This document shows positions 8,315 to 17,100 of a DNA stretch of 64,000 nt, in pieces. Below the pieces are notes generated by a model, which made no database searches, was not told the origin of the DNA, and saw only the letters and a list, made by a program, of their open reading frames with translations. Location: contig JABCYW010000012.1 of assembly GCA_013289985.1 (NCBI GenBank), positions 1 through 64,000 on the forward strand, read 5' to 3'. The stretch is from Betaproteobacteria bacterium (GTDB lineage: Bacteria > Pseudomonadota > Gammaproteobacteria > Burkholderiales > Burkholderiaceae_C). Positions within the stretch are counted from its first letter, which is position 1. Each line of letters starts with the position of its first letter. The position numbers and the translations under genes are program-made.

Positions 8315-9064
8315 TCAGGCGGCCTGGTCCAGCGCCGCCAGCTCGGCCGCGACGCGCTCTCGCAGCCGCTCGGCCAGCGCCCGCCGGTCGTGTTCACCGA
8401 CCGGCTCGGGCGCCAGGAAGCGCACATCGACGACGAGGCCGCGCGCCCGGCAGACCTTCATGAGGCTCTCCACCAGCGTCGTGTCGGCGATGTATTGCGC
8501 CGCGACGCTGACGGGAAGGCCCGGCTCGCTGTAGCGCAGGACGACCGGCTGCACGATGGTGGACGTGCTGATGGCGGCCTGCAACAGGTTGGCGTGGAAC
8601 GGCAACACGCCGTAGCCGGCCCCCGTGGTGCCCTCGGGAAACACCGCCACGGCGTCGGCCGCACGCAGCGCGTCGGCCACCTCGTGCACCACGCGCAGCG
8701 CGTCGCGCTTGCGTTCGCGCTCGATGAACAGCGTGCCCCCGGCGCGTGCCAGCGTGCCGAGCAGCGGCCAGTGCGCGATGTCCGACTTGGAGACGAAACG
8801 CACCTGCGGCGCGCTCGCATGCAGCGCGGGGATGTCGAGCCACGACACGTGGTTGGCCACCATCAGCACCGCGCCCGGATGGGCCGCGCCCGCCACGCGC
8901 AGCTCCACGCCGAGGCAGCGCAGCATCTTCACGCTCCAGCGCTGCACGATGGCGTGGCGGCCGGCCGCGGCCAGGCGCGGCATCACGAGGCCGGCGAGCC
9001 ACAAGCCCCGCGCCACCATGCCGATGACGCGCAGGATGCGCCAGAGTGCGACGAGCGTTCTCAA
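8315..9064 (-). CDS. 1-acyl-sn-glycerol-3-phosphate acyltransferase (PlsC family)
   Basis: 249 residues. An N-terminal membrane-associated segment (about 8-35) precedes the acyltransferase domain with the HX4D motif NHVSWLD (His72, Asp77) and the phosphate-binding motif FPEGTT (142-147). The family acylates lysophosphatidic acid at the inner membrane; related members (OlsA) act on lyso-ornithine lipids, which cannot be excluded. Its start overlaps the end of pyrC' by 4 bp, so it is translationally coupled to the pyrimidine operon. Confidence 0.88.
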   Translation of the reverse strand: MRTLVALWRILRVIGMVARGLWLAGLVMPRLAAAGRHAIVQRWSVKMLRCLGVELRVAGAAHPGAVLMVANHVSWLDIPALHASAPQVRFVSKSDIAHWPLLGTLARAGGTLFIERERKRDALRVVHEVADALRAADAVAVFPEGTTGAGYGVLPFHANLLQAAISTSTIVQPVVLRYSEPGLPVSVAAQYIADTTLVESLMKVCRARGLVVDVRFLAPEPVGEHDRRALAERLRERVAAELAALDQAA

Positions 9065-10374
9065 GCGGTGGTCGCGTCCGCCGCGCTATAGGCCAGGGTG
9101 CCGGCGACGAGGGTGTGGCGCACGCGGCCGGGCATGCGGGTGCCGCTGCTGGCGGCGTCGAACGGCGTGTGCTTGCCACGGCTGCGCAGCATCCCGGCGG
9201 TCACCTGCCACTCGGCCTCCAGGTCGAACACGCAGATGTCGGCCACGCCGCCTTCGACGAGCCGGCCCGCGCTCTGGCCCAGCGAGCCGAGCGACTCGCC
9301 CAGCACGCGCACGGGCTCGCTCGTGACGCGCGCGAGCGCCTGCGCGAGCGGCAGCTTCGTCTCCGCGCCCCACTTCAGCGCGAGGCTCAGCAGCAGCTCC
9401 AGGCCGGTGGCGCCGGGCACGGCCTCGCCGAACGGCAGCATCTTGTCGTCGTCGCCGATGGGCGTGTGGTCGGACACCAGCGCGTCGATGGTGCCGTCGG
9501 CCAGGCCGGCGCGCAGCGCGTCGCGATCCTTGCCCTGGCGCAGCGGCGGCGTCAGGCGCATGTCGGCGTTGAAGTAGCCGATGTCCACGTCGGTCAGGTG
9601 CAGCGAGTTGATGCTGACGTCGGCGGTGACGGGCAGGCCCTCGGCCTTGGCGCGGCGCACCAGTTCCACGCCGGCGGCGCTGGACAGCCGGCACAGGTGC
9701 ACGCGGGTGCCGGTCTGGCGCACCAGTTCGATGATGGTGTGCAGCGCGATGGTCTCGGCGGCCACCGGCACGCCCGACAGGCCCAGGCGCGTCGCGACCG
9801 CGCCGCTCGCGGCCACGCCGCCGCCCAGCGAGCGATCCTGCGGCCGCAGCCACACCGCGTAGCCGTGCGTGCTGGCGTACTGCATCGCGCGCATCAGCGT
9901 GAGGTTGTCCTTGATCGGGCGCTCGGCCTGCGAGAAGCCCACGCAGCCGGCCTCGGTGAGGTCGATCATCTCCGTGAGCTCCTCGCCGTCGAGGTGGCGC
10001 GTGAGCGCCCCCAGCGGGAACAGGCGGCAGCGGCTCAGCTTGCGGGCGCGGAACTTGAGCATGTCGACCAGGCCGGGCTCGTCGAGCGGCGGATCGGTGT
10101 CGGGCGGGCACACGAGGCTGGTGACGCCGCCCGCGGCCGCGGCGGCGAGCTCGCTTTCCAGCGCGCCGGGGCCGGCTTCCTTCAGGCGCGCCGCGAGATC
10201 CACCAGGCCCGGCGCGACGACGCAGCCGTCGGCCGCGATCGTGCGCTCCGGCGTGAAGTCGGCGGGCACCTGGCCGATGGCCACGATGCGGCCGGCGGCG
10301 ATGGCGACGTCGGCGGCCTCGTCGCGGCCGCTCGCGGGGTCGACCACGCGACCGTTGCGGATCAGTATCTTCAT
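9061..10374 (-). CDS. pyrC': Inactive dihydroorotase homologue (PyrC'), probable ATCase partner subunit
   Basis: 437 residues, amidohydrolase fold of class I dihydroorotase. Active enzymes have D-x-H-x-H after the first strand; here residues 59-63 read D-L-A-A-R, so both metal-binding histidines are gone, and the usual FSDDG block is FSQAE. The late [11 protein letters not shown] block is partly kept. Such pseudo-dihydroorotases are known in Pseudomonas, where PyrC' is catalytically dead but needed for assembly of the PyrB dodecamer. The gene overlaps pyrB by 4 bp (ATGA), supporting that role. A working PyrC must be encoded elsewhere. Confidence 0.88.
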   Translation of the reverse strand: MKILIRNGRVVDPASGRDEAADVAIAAGRIVAIGQVPADFTPERTIAADGCVVAPGLVDLAARLKEAGPGALESELAAAAAGGVTSLVCPPDTDPPLDEPGLVDMLKFRARKLSRCRLFPLGALTRHLDGEELTEMIDLTEAGCVGFSQAERPIKDNLTLMRAMQYASTHGYAVWLRPQDRSLGGGVAASGAVATRLGLSGVPVAAETIALHTIIELVRQTGTRVHLCRLSSAAGVELVRRAKAEGLPVTADVSINSLHLTDVDIGYFNADMRLTPPLRQGKDRDALRAGLADGTIDALVSDHTPIGDDDKMLPFGEAVPGATGLELLLSLALKWGAETKLPLAQALARVTSEPVRVLGESLGSLGQSAGRLVEGGVADICVFDLEAEWQVTAGMLRSRGKHTPFDAASSGTRMPGRVRHTLVAGTLAYSAADATTA

Positions 10375-11333
10375 GCGTCGTTCCCGGCAAGAATGGACAT
10401 CACCGCCATGCGCACGGCGATGCCGAACGTGACCTGCGGCAGGATGACGCTGTGCGCGCCATCGGCCACGCGCGAGTCGATCTCCACGCCGCGGTTGATC
10501 GGGCCCGGGTGCATCACGATGGCGTCGGGCTTCGCGCGCGCCAGCACCTCCTCGGTGAGGCCGTAGCTCTTGAAGTACTCGCCGGCGCTCGGCAGCATCG
10601 CGCCGCTCATGCGCTCGTTCTGCAGGCGAAGCATGATGACGACGTCGGCGCCCTTCACGCCTTCCTTCATGTCGTGGCACACGCGCACGTCCATGTCGCG
10701 CAGGTCGCCCGGCACCAGCGTCTTGGGGCCGACGGCGCGGATCTCGGGCACGCCCAGCGTGGTGAGCGCGTGGATGTCGGAACGGGCCACGCGCGAGTGC
10801 ACGATGTCGCCGACGATGGCCACGGTGAGCTCGTTGAACGACTTCTTGTAGTGCCGGATCGTGTACATGTCCAGCAGGCCCTGCGTGGGGTGCGCGTGGC
10901 GGCCGTCGCCCGCGTTGACCACGTGCACGTGCGGGGCGCAGTGCTTCGCGATCAGGTAGGGCGCGCCCGATTCGCTGTGGCGCACCACGAACATGTCGGC
11001 GTGCATGGCCGACAGGTTGGCGATGGTGTCGAGCAGGCTCTCGCCCTTGGACGCGGACGACTTGGCGATGTCCAGGTTGATCACGTCGGCCGACAGGCGC
11101 TTGGCCGCGATCTCGAACGTGGTGCGCGTGCGCGTGGAGTTCTCGAAGAACAGGTTGAACACGCTCTTGCCGCGCAGCAGGGGCACCTTCTTCACGTCGC
11201 GGTCGTTGACCGACAGGAAGGTGCCGGCGGTGTCGAGGATCTGAGTGAGGATCGCGCGCGGCAGGCCCTCGATGGACAACAGGTGGATCAGCTCGCCATG
11301 GGCGTTGAGCTGCGGATTTCGTCGCGCGAGCAT
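10371..11333 (-). CDS. pyrB: Aspartate carbamoyltransferase catalytic subunit
   Basis: 320 residues. It joins carbamoyl phosphate and aspartate, the committed step of pyrimidine synthesis. The carbamoyl-phosphate loop [13 protein letters not shown], the HPTQ motif ([14 protein letters not shown]) and the C-terminal [12 protein letters not shown] are intact. It starts one base before the pyrR stop and overlaps pyrC' by 4 bp. Length and the PyrC' neighbour place it in the PyrB-PyrC' (class A) ATCase type. Confidence 0.96.
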   Translation of the reverse strand: MLARRNPQLNAHGELIHLLSIEGLPRAILTQILDTAGTFLSVNDRDVKKVPLLRGKSVFNLFFENSTRTRTTFEIAAKRLSADVINLDIAKSSASKGESLLDTIANLSAMHADMFVVRHSESGAPYLIAKHCAPHVHVVNAGDGRHAHPTQGLLDMYTIRHYKKSFNELTVAIVGDIVHSRVARSDIHALTTLGVPEIRAVGPKTLVPGDLRDMDVRVCHDMKEGVKGADVVIMLRLQNERMSGAMLPSAGEYFKSYGLTEEVLARAKPDAIVMHPGPINRGVEIDSRVADGAHSVILPQVTFGIAVRMAVMSILAGNDA

Positions 11334-11836
11334 CAGGTGGTCTCCTTGACGGCGAAGGTGAAGCGGCCGTCGGGCTCGCGCGCGAGCGACAGCCGCTGGG
11401 TGGCGGGTAGCGTGAGCTTGGCGGCGGCGAACGCGGCGGCCACGGGCAGCTCGCGGCCGCCGCGGTCCACCATCACCGCCAGCTCGACCGAGGCCGGGCG
11501 GCCGTAGTCGAACAGCTCGTTGACGACGGCGCGGATGGTGCGGCCGCTGGCGATGACGTCGTCGATCAGCAGGATGCGCGCGCCGTCGATCTCGAACGGC
11601 AGGCTGGTGGCGGCCTCGACGGCGCCCAGGCCGCGCTCGCCGAAGTCGTCGCGGTGCAGCGTGCTGGAGATGGTGCCCACGGGCCGGCCGGTGGACAGGT
11701 CGGCGTTCAGGCGCTGCGCCAGCCAGGCGCCGCCCGACCAGATGCCCACGAGCACGGTGTCGGGCGTCATCAGGCGCGCGACGCCGAGCTTGAGCTCGCC
11801 GTACAGCGCCTCCGCATCCAGAAGCAGGTTTGTCAT
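11333..11836 (-). CDS. pyrR: PyrR bifunctional pyrimidine regulator / uracil phosphoribosyltransferase-like
   Basis: 167 residues. Type I phosphoribosyltransferase fold with the PRPP loop [18 protein letters not shown]. In Gram-positives PyrR binds pyr mRNA; in Proteobacteria its role next to pyrB is less clear. I saw no classical attenuator in the operon, which has no intergenic space here. It overlaps ruvX by 4 bp and pyrB by 1 bp. Confidence 0.9.
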   Translation of the reverse strand: MTNLLLDAEALYGELKLGVARLMTPDTVLVGIWSGGAWLAQRLNADLSTGRPVGTISSTLHRDDFGERGLGAVEAATSLPFEIDGARILLIDDVIASGRTIRAVVNELFDYGRPASVELAVMVDRGGRELPVAAAFAAAKLTLPATQRLSLAREPDGRFTFAVKETT

Positions 11837-12252
11837 TCGTGTTCCCGGAAAAACTGTTCGAGGATCAGCGCCGCCGCGGCCGAATCGGCATCGCGGGCGC
11901 CCGCGGACTCCACGTCGACGGTGGTGTAGCGCTCGTCGACCTCGTGCACCGGCAGCCGGAAGCGGCCATGCAGCTGGCGGCCGAACTTGCGGGCGCGCGC
12001 CGTATTGTCGTGCTCGGCGCCGTCCGGGTGGAAGGGGACGCCGATCACCAGCGCGTCGGGCGTCCATTCCCGGATGAGGGCCTCGATGGCCTTGAAGCGC
12101 GCGTCGCCCTCCAGCGCGAGCGTGCGCAGCGGCTGCGTGAGCTTCATCAGCGTGTTGCCGGTGGCCACGCCAACGCGCTTGGTACCGTAGTCGAAGGCAA
12201 GGAACGAGCGGACGGCGCGGTTTCCGCTGGGCGCGGTCTCCGGCGAGGTCAT
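11833..12252 (-). CDS. ruvX: Putative pre-16S rRNA nuclease / Holliday junction resolvase YqgF
   Basis: 139 residues, RNase H-like fold with the catalytic opening [15 protein letters not shown], the central [10 protein letters not shown] and the C-terminal [12 protein letters not shown] block. YqgF processes the 5' end of pre-16S rRNA and was first described as a RuvC-like resolvase. It overlaps yqgE by 4 bp and pyrR by 4 bp, the standard betaproteobacterial order. Confidence 0.93.
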   Translation of the reverse strand: MTSPETAPSGNRAVRSFLAFDYGTKRVGVATGNTLMKLTQPLRTLALEGDARFKAIEALIREWTPDALVIGVPFHPDGAEHDNTARARKFGRQLHGRFRLPVHEVDERYTTVDVESAGARDADSAAAALILEQFFREHE

Positions 12253-12824
12253 GCGTGCCCCGCCTCCTGGCTGAGCATGCGCGGATCGATGCCCAGCAGG
12301 CCCAGCGCGCGTTCGTAGCGCTTCTCGATCGGGGTGTCGAAGATGATCTCGGGTGCGGCGTCGACGTTGAGCCAGCCGTTGCGGCCCATCTCGTCTTCCA
12401 GCTGGCCGGTGGCCCAGCCGCTGTAGCCGAGCGTGACCAGCACGCGGCGCGGGCCGTTGCCCACCGCCATGGCCTCGAGCACGTCCTTGCTGGTGGTCAT
12501 CTCGAGGCCGCCGGGCACCGACAGCGTGGAGCTGTACGGCACCGCGCCGTCCACGCGCTCGTGCAGCACGAAGCCGCGCTCGGTCTGCACCGGGCCGCCG
12601 TAGAACACCGGCTGCTCGGCCAGGTCGTCGCTGCTGAGCGTGAGATCGACCTTCTCGAACAGGTTGCGCAGGCGGATGTCCACCGGCTTGTTGATCATCA
12701 GGCCCAGCGCGCCCTTCTCGCTGTGCTCGCACAGGTAGACGACGGCGCCCGCGAACGCCTCGTCCACCATCCCGGGCATCGCGATGAGGAACTGGTTGGT
12801 CAGGTTGATCGGTTCGGAAGCCAT
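12249..12824 (-). CDS. yqgE: YqgE/AlgH family protein
   Basis: 191 residues from MASEPINLTNQFLIAMPGM, the standard start of the family. Conserved blocks are GALGLMINKP, FYGGPVQTERGFVLH, and LGYSGWATGQLEDEMGRNGWL. The molecular function is unknown; AlgH affects alginate expression in Pseudomonas. First gene of the yqgE-ruvX-pyrR-pyrB-pyrC'-plsC overlap chain, so the operon promoter should lie at about 12825-12900. Confidence 0.93.
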   Translation of the reverse strand: MASEPINLTNQFLIAMPGMVDEAFAGAVVYLCEHSEKGALGLMINKPVDIRLRNLFEKVDLTLSSDDLAEQPVFYGGPVQTERGFVLHERVDGAVPYSSTLSVPGGLEMTTSKDVLEAMAVGNGPRRVLVTLGYSGWATGQLEDEMGRNGWLNVDAAPEIIFDTPIEKRYERALGLLGIDPRMLSQEAGHA

Positions 12825-12866
12825 TGCCGCGATTTTAGGACAGCGCCGGGCCCACGACCGGCCGCC

Positions 12867-12968
12867 ATGGAGATCTCTCTCCGCGAATCCGTGCCCCGCG
12901 CGCTGGTCTGGTTCCGCCGCGACCTGCGCGCGGTCGAAAACGTCGCGAAACCCCGCCGAAGTCGCTAG
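12867..12968 (+). pseudogene. 5' stub of a deoxyribodipyrimidine photolyase gene
   Basis: A 33-codon frame contains RALVWFRRDLRAVEN, the invariant N-terminal motif of photolyase/cryptochrome proteins, and then runs into unrelated codons and a stop. Photolyase genes sit divergently beside yqgE in many Burkholderiales, so this looks like a deletion that kept only the first ~15 conserved codons and removed over 400. The diguanylate cyclase gene begins its 3' end at the break (12965). Confidence 0.7.
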
Positions 12969-13993
12969 AACAACTCGACGTCGCTGACCCGCTTGTCGTC
13001 CTCGATGATGCCTCGGCGCATCAGCTCGGCGTGATTGCTGACCTGGTCGCGGCCGTGGTTCTTGGCGTGGTACACGGCGCGGTCGGCGCGCTCGAATGCG
13101 GCGGCGGGGGTGTCGCCGACCTCGATGGCGGTGAAGCCGACGCTGACCGTGATCTTGCCGGCCTGCGGGAACGGGTACTCGCCCACCACGCGTCGGAAGC
13201 GCTCGAAGGCGACGACGGCGTCGGCCTCGTCGTTGCACAGCAGCAGCACGACGAACTCCTCGCCGCCGAAGCGGTAGAGCTGGTCCGAGAAGCGGAACGC
13301 GCCGCGCATGATGCGCGACAGCAGCAGCAGCACCTCGTCGCCGATCAGGTGGCCGAAGCGGTCGTTGACGCTCTTGAAGTGGTCGATGTCCACCACGCCC
13401 AGCCAGTAGCGCGAGCCCGACGCGTGGCGGCGTTCGCCCGCGTCGAGCTTGGCGTCGAGCAGCGGCAGCGAGGACACCTTGTAGAAGCTGTCGTCGAAGA
13501 TCTTGCGGTTGAGCAGCCCCGTGAGGCTGTCGCGTTCGCTGTAGTCGAGCAGCGTCTGCACGTTGCGGTAGATGCGCAGCACGCCGAACACGAGGCGGCG
13601 CGACTTGCTGCCGATTCCGCGGGTGTTCTGGATCTCGATGACGCCCACGGCGCCGGTGTCGGACATCACCGGGAACAGCGTGGTGACGATCTCGTCCTCG
13701 CGCGTCTCGATGATCTTGGCCGTGGTCAGGCACTCGAGCCAGGTCGGGCGCTCGGCGGCGCGCGGCAGCGAGCCCAGGTCCACCCAGGCCGGGTCGGCGG
13801 TGGCCGCCGGCGAGTTGGCCAGCAGGGCCGCCCGGGTCAGCCAGCGCTCCTCGCCCTGGTCACCCACCAGCCGATAGACGGCCACACGCCCTGGCGCGAG
13901 GAAGTCGCGCATGGCATGTGCCAGGCTGACGTCGAGGGTGTCGCGGTCGCGCAACCCGGTCAGCGAGGCAAGGTGATCGATGATTTCCGGCAT
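12965..13993 (-). CDS. Diguanylate cyclase (GGDEF domain)
   Basis: 342 residues. The N-terminal ~155 residues look like a GAF-type sensory domain; the C-terminal GGDEF domain (about 165-335) has the active-site motif RFGGEEF. The inhibitory I-site RFSD lies five residues upstream of GGEEF, so c-di-GMP feedback inhibition is expected. It makes c-di-GMP, a messenger that commonly controls pili and biofilm. It follows chpA on the same strand after 139 bp of hairpin-rich DNA, but direct co-transcription is uncertain. Confidence 0.9.
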   Translation of the reverse strand: MPEIIDHLASLTGLRDRDTLDVSLAHAMRDFLAPGRVAVYRLVGDQGEERWLTRAALLANSPAATADPAWVDLGSLPRAAERPTWLECLTTAKIIETREDEIVTTLFPVMSDTGAVGVIEIQNTRGIGSKSRRLVFGVLRIYRNVQTLLDYSERDSLTGLLNRKIFDDSFYKVSSLPLLDAKLDAGERRHASGSRYWLGVVDIDHFKSVNDRFGHLIGDEVLLLLSRIMRGAFRFSDQLYRFGGEEFVVLLLCNDEADAVVAFERFRRVVGEYPFPQAGKITVSVGFTAIEVGDTPAAAFERADRAVYHAKNHGRDQVSNHAELMRRGIIEDDKRVSDVELF

Positions 13994-14064
13994 GGAATAT
14001 TGAAGCGGTGATCCCTGTTATCGGTCGAGTATCTCCCGACTGAAATCCCGTTTCTCAAGAGGAT

Positions 14065-14116
14065 CCGGCCGGAGGCCGGAAATCCTCGCAAAGCGAGGCG
14101 CCCGGCCCGGGGCCGG
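14065..14116. repeat. Cluster of three hairpins between chpA and the diguanylate cyclase
   Basis: Three short inverted repeats: 14065-14079 (GGCC around GGA), 14084-14098 (CCTCGC-AAA-GCGAGG, perfect) and 14102-14116 (CCGGCCC/GGGCCGG type). The sequence GGCCGGAAATC occurs twice (about 14074 and 14111). No T-run follows in the chpA direction; it could be a transcript end or a REP-like element. Confidence 0.45.
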
Positions 14117-14132
14117 AAATCTTCACGATTGC

Positions 14133-17100
14133 TCAGGCTGGCATCTTCTTCGCAACGTTCTCCTGGATCAGGCCGATGAGCTGTTCTTCGTCATAGGGCT
14201 TGCCGAGATAGTGGTCGGCACCCAGCTGTTCGGCCAGGTCGCGATGCTTCTGGGCGATGCGCGACGTGATCATGATCACCGGCAGACCCTGCCAGCGCGG
14301 ATCGTGACGCACGTTGCGCAACAGGTCGAAGCCGTCCATGCGCGGCATCTCGATGTCGGTGAGCATCACGGCCGGACGCTCGACCTCGAGCTGCTCCAGC
14401 GCATCCAGGCCGTCCTTGGCCACGGTGACGCGGAAGCCTTCGCGGGTGAGCAGGCGCTGCGTGACGCGGCGCACGGTCAGCGAATCGTCCACCACCAGGA
14501 TCAGCGGCGCCTTGACTTCCTGAACCTCCTCCACCACCACCGGCACCTGCGGAGCGCCCGCCTCGGCGGCCACGCGCTGGCCGTACACGGCCGCCAGCGC
14601 CACCGGGTTGTAGATGGGCACCACCTCGCCGGTGGCCAGCAGGGACATGCCCGCCAGGCCCGGCAGGCGCGCCAGCTGCGGCCCCAGGTTCTTGACGACC
14701 ACTTCCTGGTTGCCGACGACCTGGTCGACGTGCAGCGCGACGCGCTGTTCCGCGCTTCGCACCAGCACGACCGAGGTGGTCTTGCCGGCCAGCGTGCCGT
14801 GCGTGCTCGATTGCAGCAGCGCGCCGAGCCAGAAGAACGGCACGTCGTGGGCGCCGTCGCGGTAGTTGCCGCTGAGGTAGGCCTGCTCCACGTCGGTGTT
14901 GTTGGCGCGGCGAACCACCTCCACCAGCGAGGCCGGCATGGCGACGGTGAGGTCGCCGCAGCGCAGCTGGACGACGCGCGTGACGGCGGTGGTCAGCGGC
15001 AGCAGCAGCGTGAAGGCCGTGCCGCGGCCCGGGGCCGAGGCGGTCTCGATGCGGCCGCCGAGCGCGGTGACGTCGGTGCGCACCGCATCCATGCCCACGC
15101 CGCGGCCGGCCAGTTCGGTGACCTCGTCCGTGGTGGTGAAGCCCGGCGTGAAGATCAGGTTGGCCAGTTCGGCGTCGGAAGGCCGGGCGTCGGGCGCGAT
15201 GAGCCCGTTGCGGCGGCCGCGCGCCTCGATGCGTTGCAGGTCGAGGCCGTTGCCGTCGTCACGGATCTGGATCCGCACTTCGTTGCCTTGCTGGGCCAGC
15301 GTGACGTCGATCGTGCCCACCGGATCCTTGTCCTGGGCGCGGCGGATGTCCGGGGCCTCGATGCCGTGCACGACGGCGTTGCGCAGCAAGTGCTCGAAGG
15401 CGCCTGCCATGCGGTCGAGGACGCTTCGATCCAGCTCGATGGACGAGCCCTCGACGTTCAGTCGCACCTGGACGGACGTTTCCTTGGCCGCCTGGCGCAC
15501 CACGCGGTACAGGCGCTCGGACAGGGCGTCGAACGGCACCATGCGGGCGCGCAGCAGGTCTTCGGACAGCGCGCGCGTGAGACGGGCCTGGGCGGCCATC
15601 TCGTCTTCGGCCGATTGCACCGTCTGCGTGATGCTGCGCTGGACGGTGGCCACGTCGTTCACCGACTCGGCCATCATGCGCGTGAGTTCCTGGAAGCGCG
15701 TGAAGCGGTCCATTTCCAGCGGGTCGAACTCGACGGACGAGCTCTTGCTGGCCTCCAGGCGCGACGCGATCTGCGTGTCGGCCTGCAGCTCGATGTCGCG
15801 CAGCTGGCGCCGCAGGCGATCCAGGTTTTCCGTCAGTTCGCGCAGCGACACGCGCATCTGCGTGACGTCGCTCTCGAGGCGCGAGCGCGTGATCGAGACT
15901 TCGCCGGCCTGGTTCACCAGGCGGTCGAGCAGCGGGGCCTTGACGCGCACCGTGGCCGTGGCCGGGTTGCCGGTGGCCGTCTCGACGACGCGTTGCACGC
16001 GCGACGGGTTGGTGGCGCTGAAGCGGGCCCAGTCGATCGTGGCCGGGGCCGCGTCGGACTGGGCCTTGGGCACGACCTGGCGAATCGCCGACTCGGGCGC
16101 GACGGGCGCCGGCACCTCGGCCACGGGCGCGGCGACCGGCGCGGTCTTTTCCTCGACCGGGCTCGCGGCCACCACGGGTTCGGGCCCGGCGACCACCGGC
16201 GCGGCCGCCGGGGCCGGCGCAGCCACCGGTTCGGGCGCGCGCGGTGCGCGTTGCAGGCGCTGGAATTCCTCGTCGAGCGCGTCGACGCCGGTGTGCAGCA
16301 CCGCCATCGTCGGCGGGTTGGCCGAACGGCCGCCCACGCGTTCCTCGAATGCCGATTCCAGGCGGTGCGCCAGCTCGCCCAGGCGCATCGCGCCGGCCAG
16401 GCGGGCGCTGCCCTTGAGCGTGTGCAGCGCGCGCAGCGCGCCGAACGCCTCGGACTGCATCTCCGGCGACACCTCCCACGCGCGCAGGTGCGAGGCGACC
16501 GACGGCAGCAGTTCCTGCGCCTCTTCGGCGAAGATCTCGAACAGCTCGGGATCGATCGCGTCCTGGGCGTCCAGGTCCTGCGCGAAGCCGGTGCCTTCGC
16601 CCTGCGGCGCGGCCACCTCGTGGCGCTCGCCAGTCTCGGTGCGGACGGCGTCGTCCAGCACGCTGAACTTGACCGCGCCCAGGCCGGATTCCGGCACGGC
16701 GGCGGTGGGCTGCGCGTGCTTGTCGACGGGCGCCGCGGCCGCATCGGCGGCGGCGTTGAGGGCCTCGAATTCGTCGGCGCCGATCTCGGTGTCGGGCGAA
16801 TCGATGATTTCCGCCGCGGCGATCGGCGGCTCGGCGAAATGGTGTTCGTCGACCGAGGCGGCGGCTTGCGCAGCGGCGGCGGCGGCAACTTCCGCCGCGG
16901 CCCGCGCCTCGGCTTCGGCGGCGGCTTGCGCTTCGGCAGCCGCTTGCGCTTCGGCAGCCGCTTGCGCTTCGGCCGCGGCCTTGGCTTGCGCGGCGGCGTG
17001 TGCTTCGGCAGCGGCCTTGGCTTCGGCTGCGGCCTTGGCCTGGGCCTCGGCTTGCGCCGCGGCCTCGGCGTCGCGGGCCCGCTGCACGCTCTCGTCGTGC

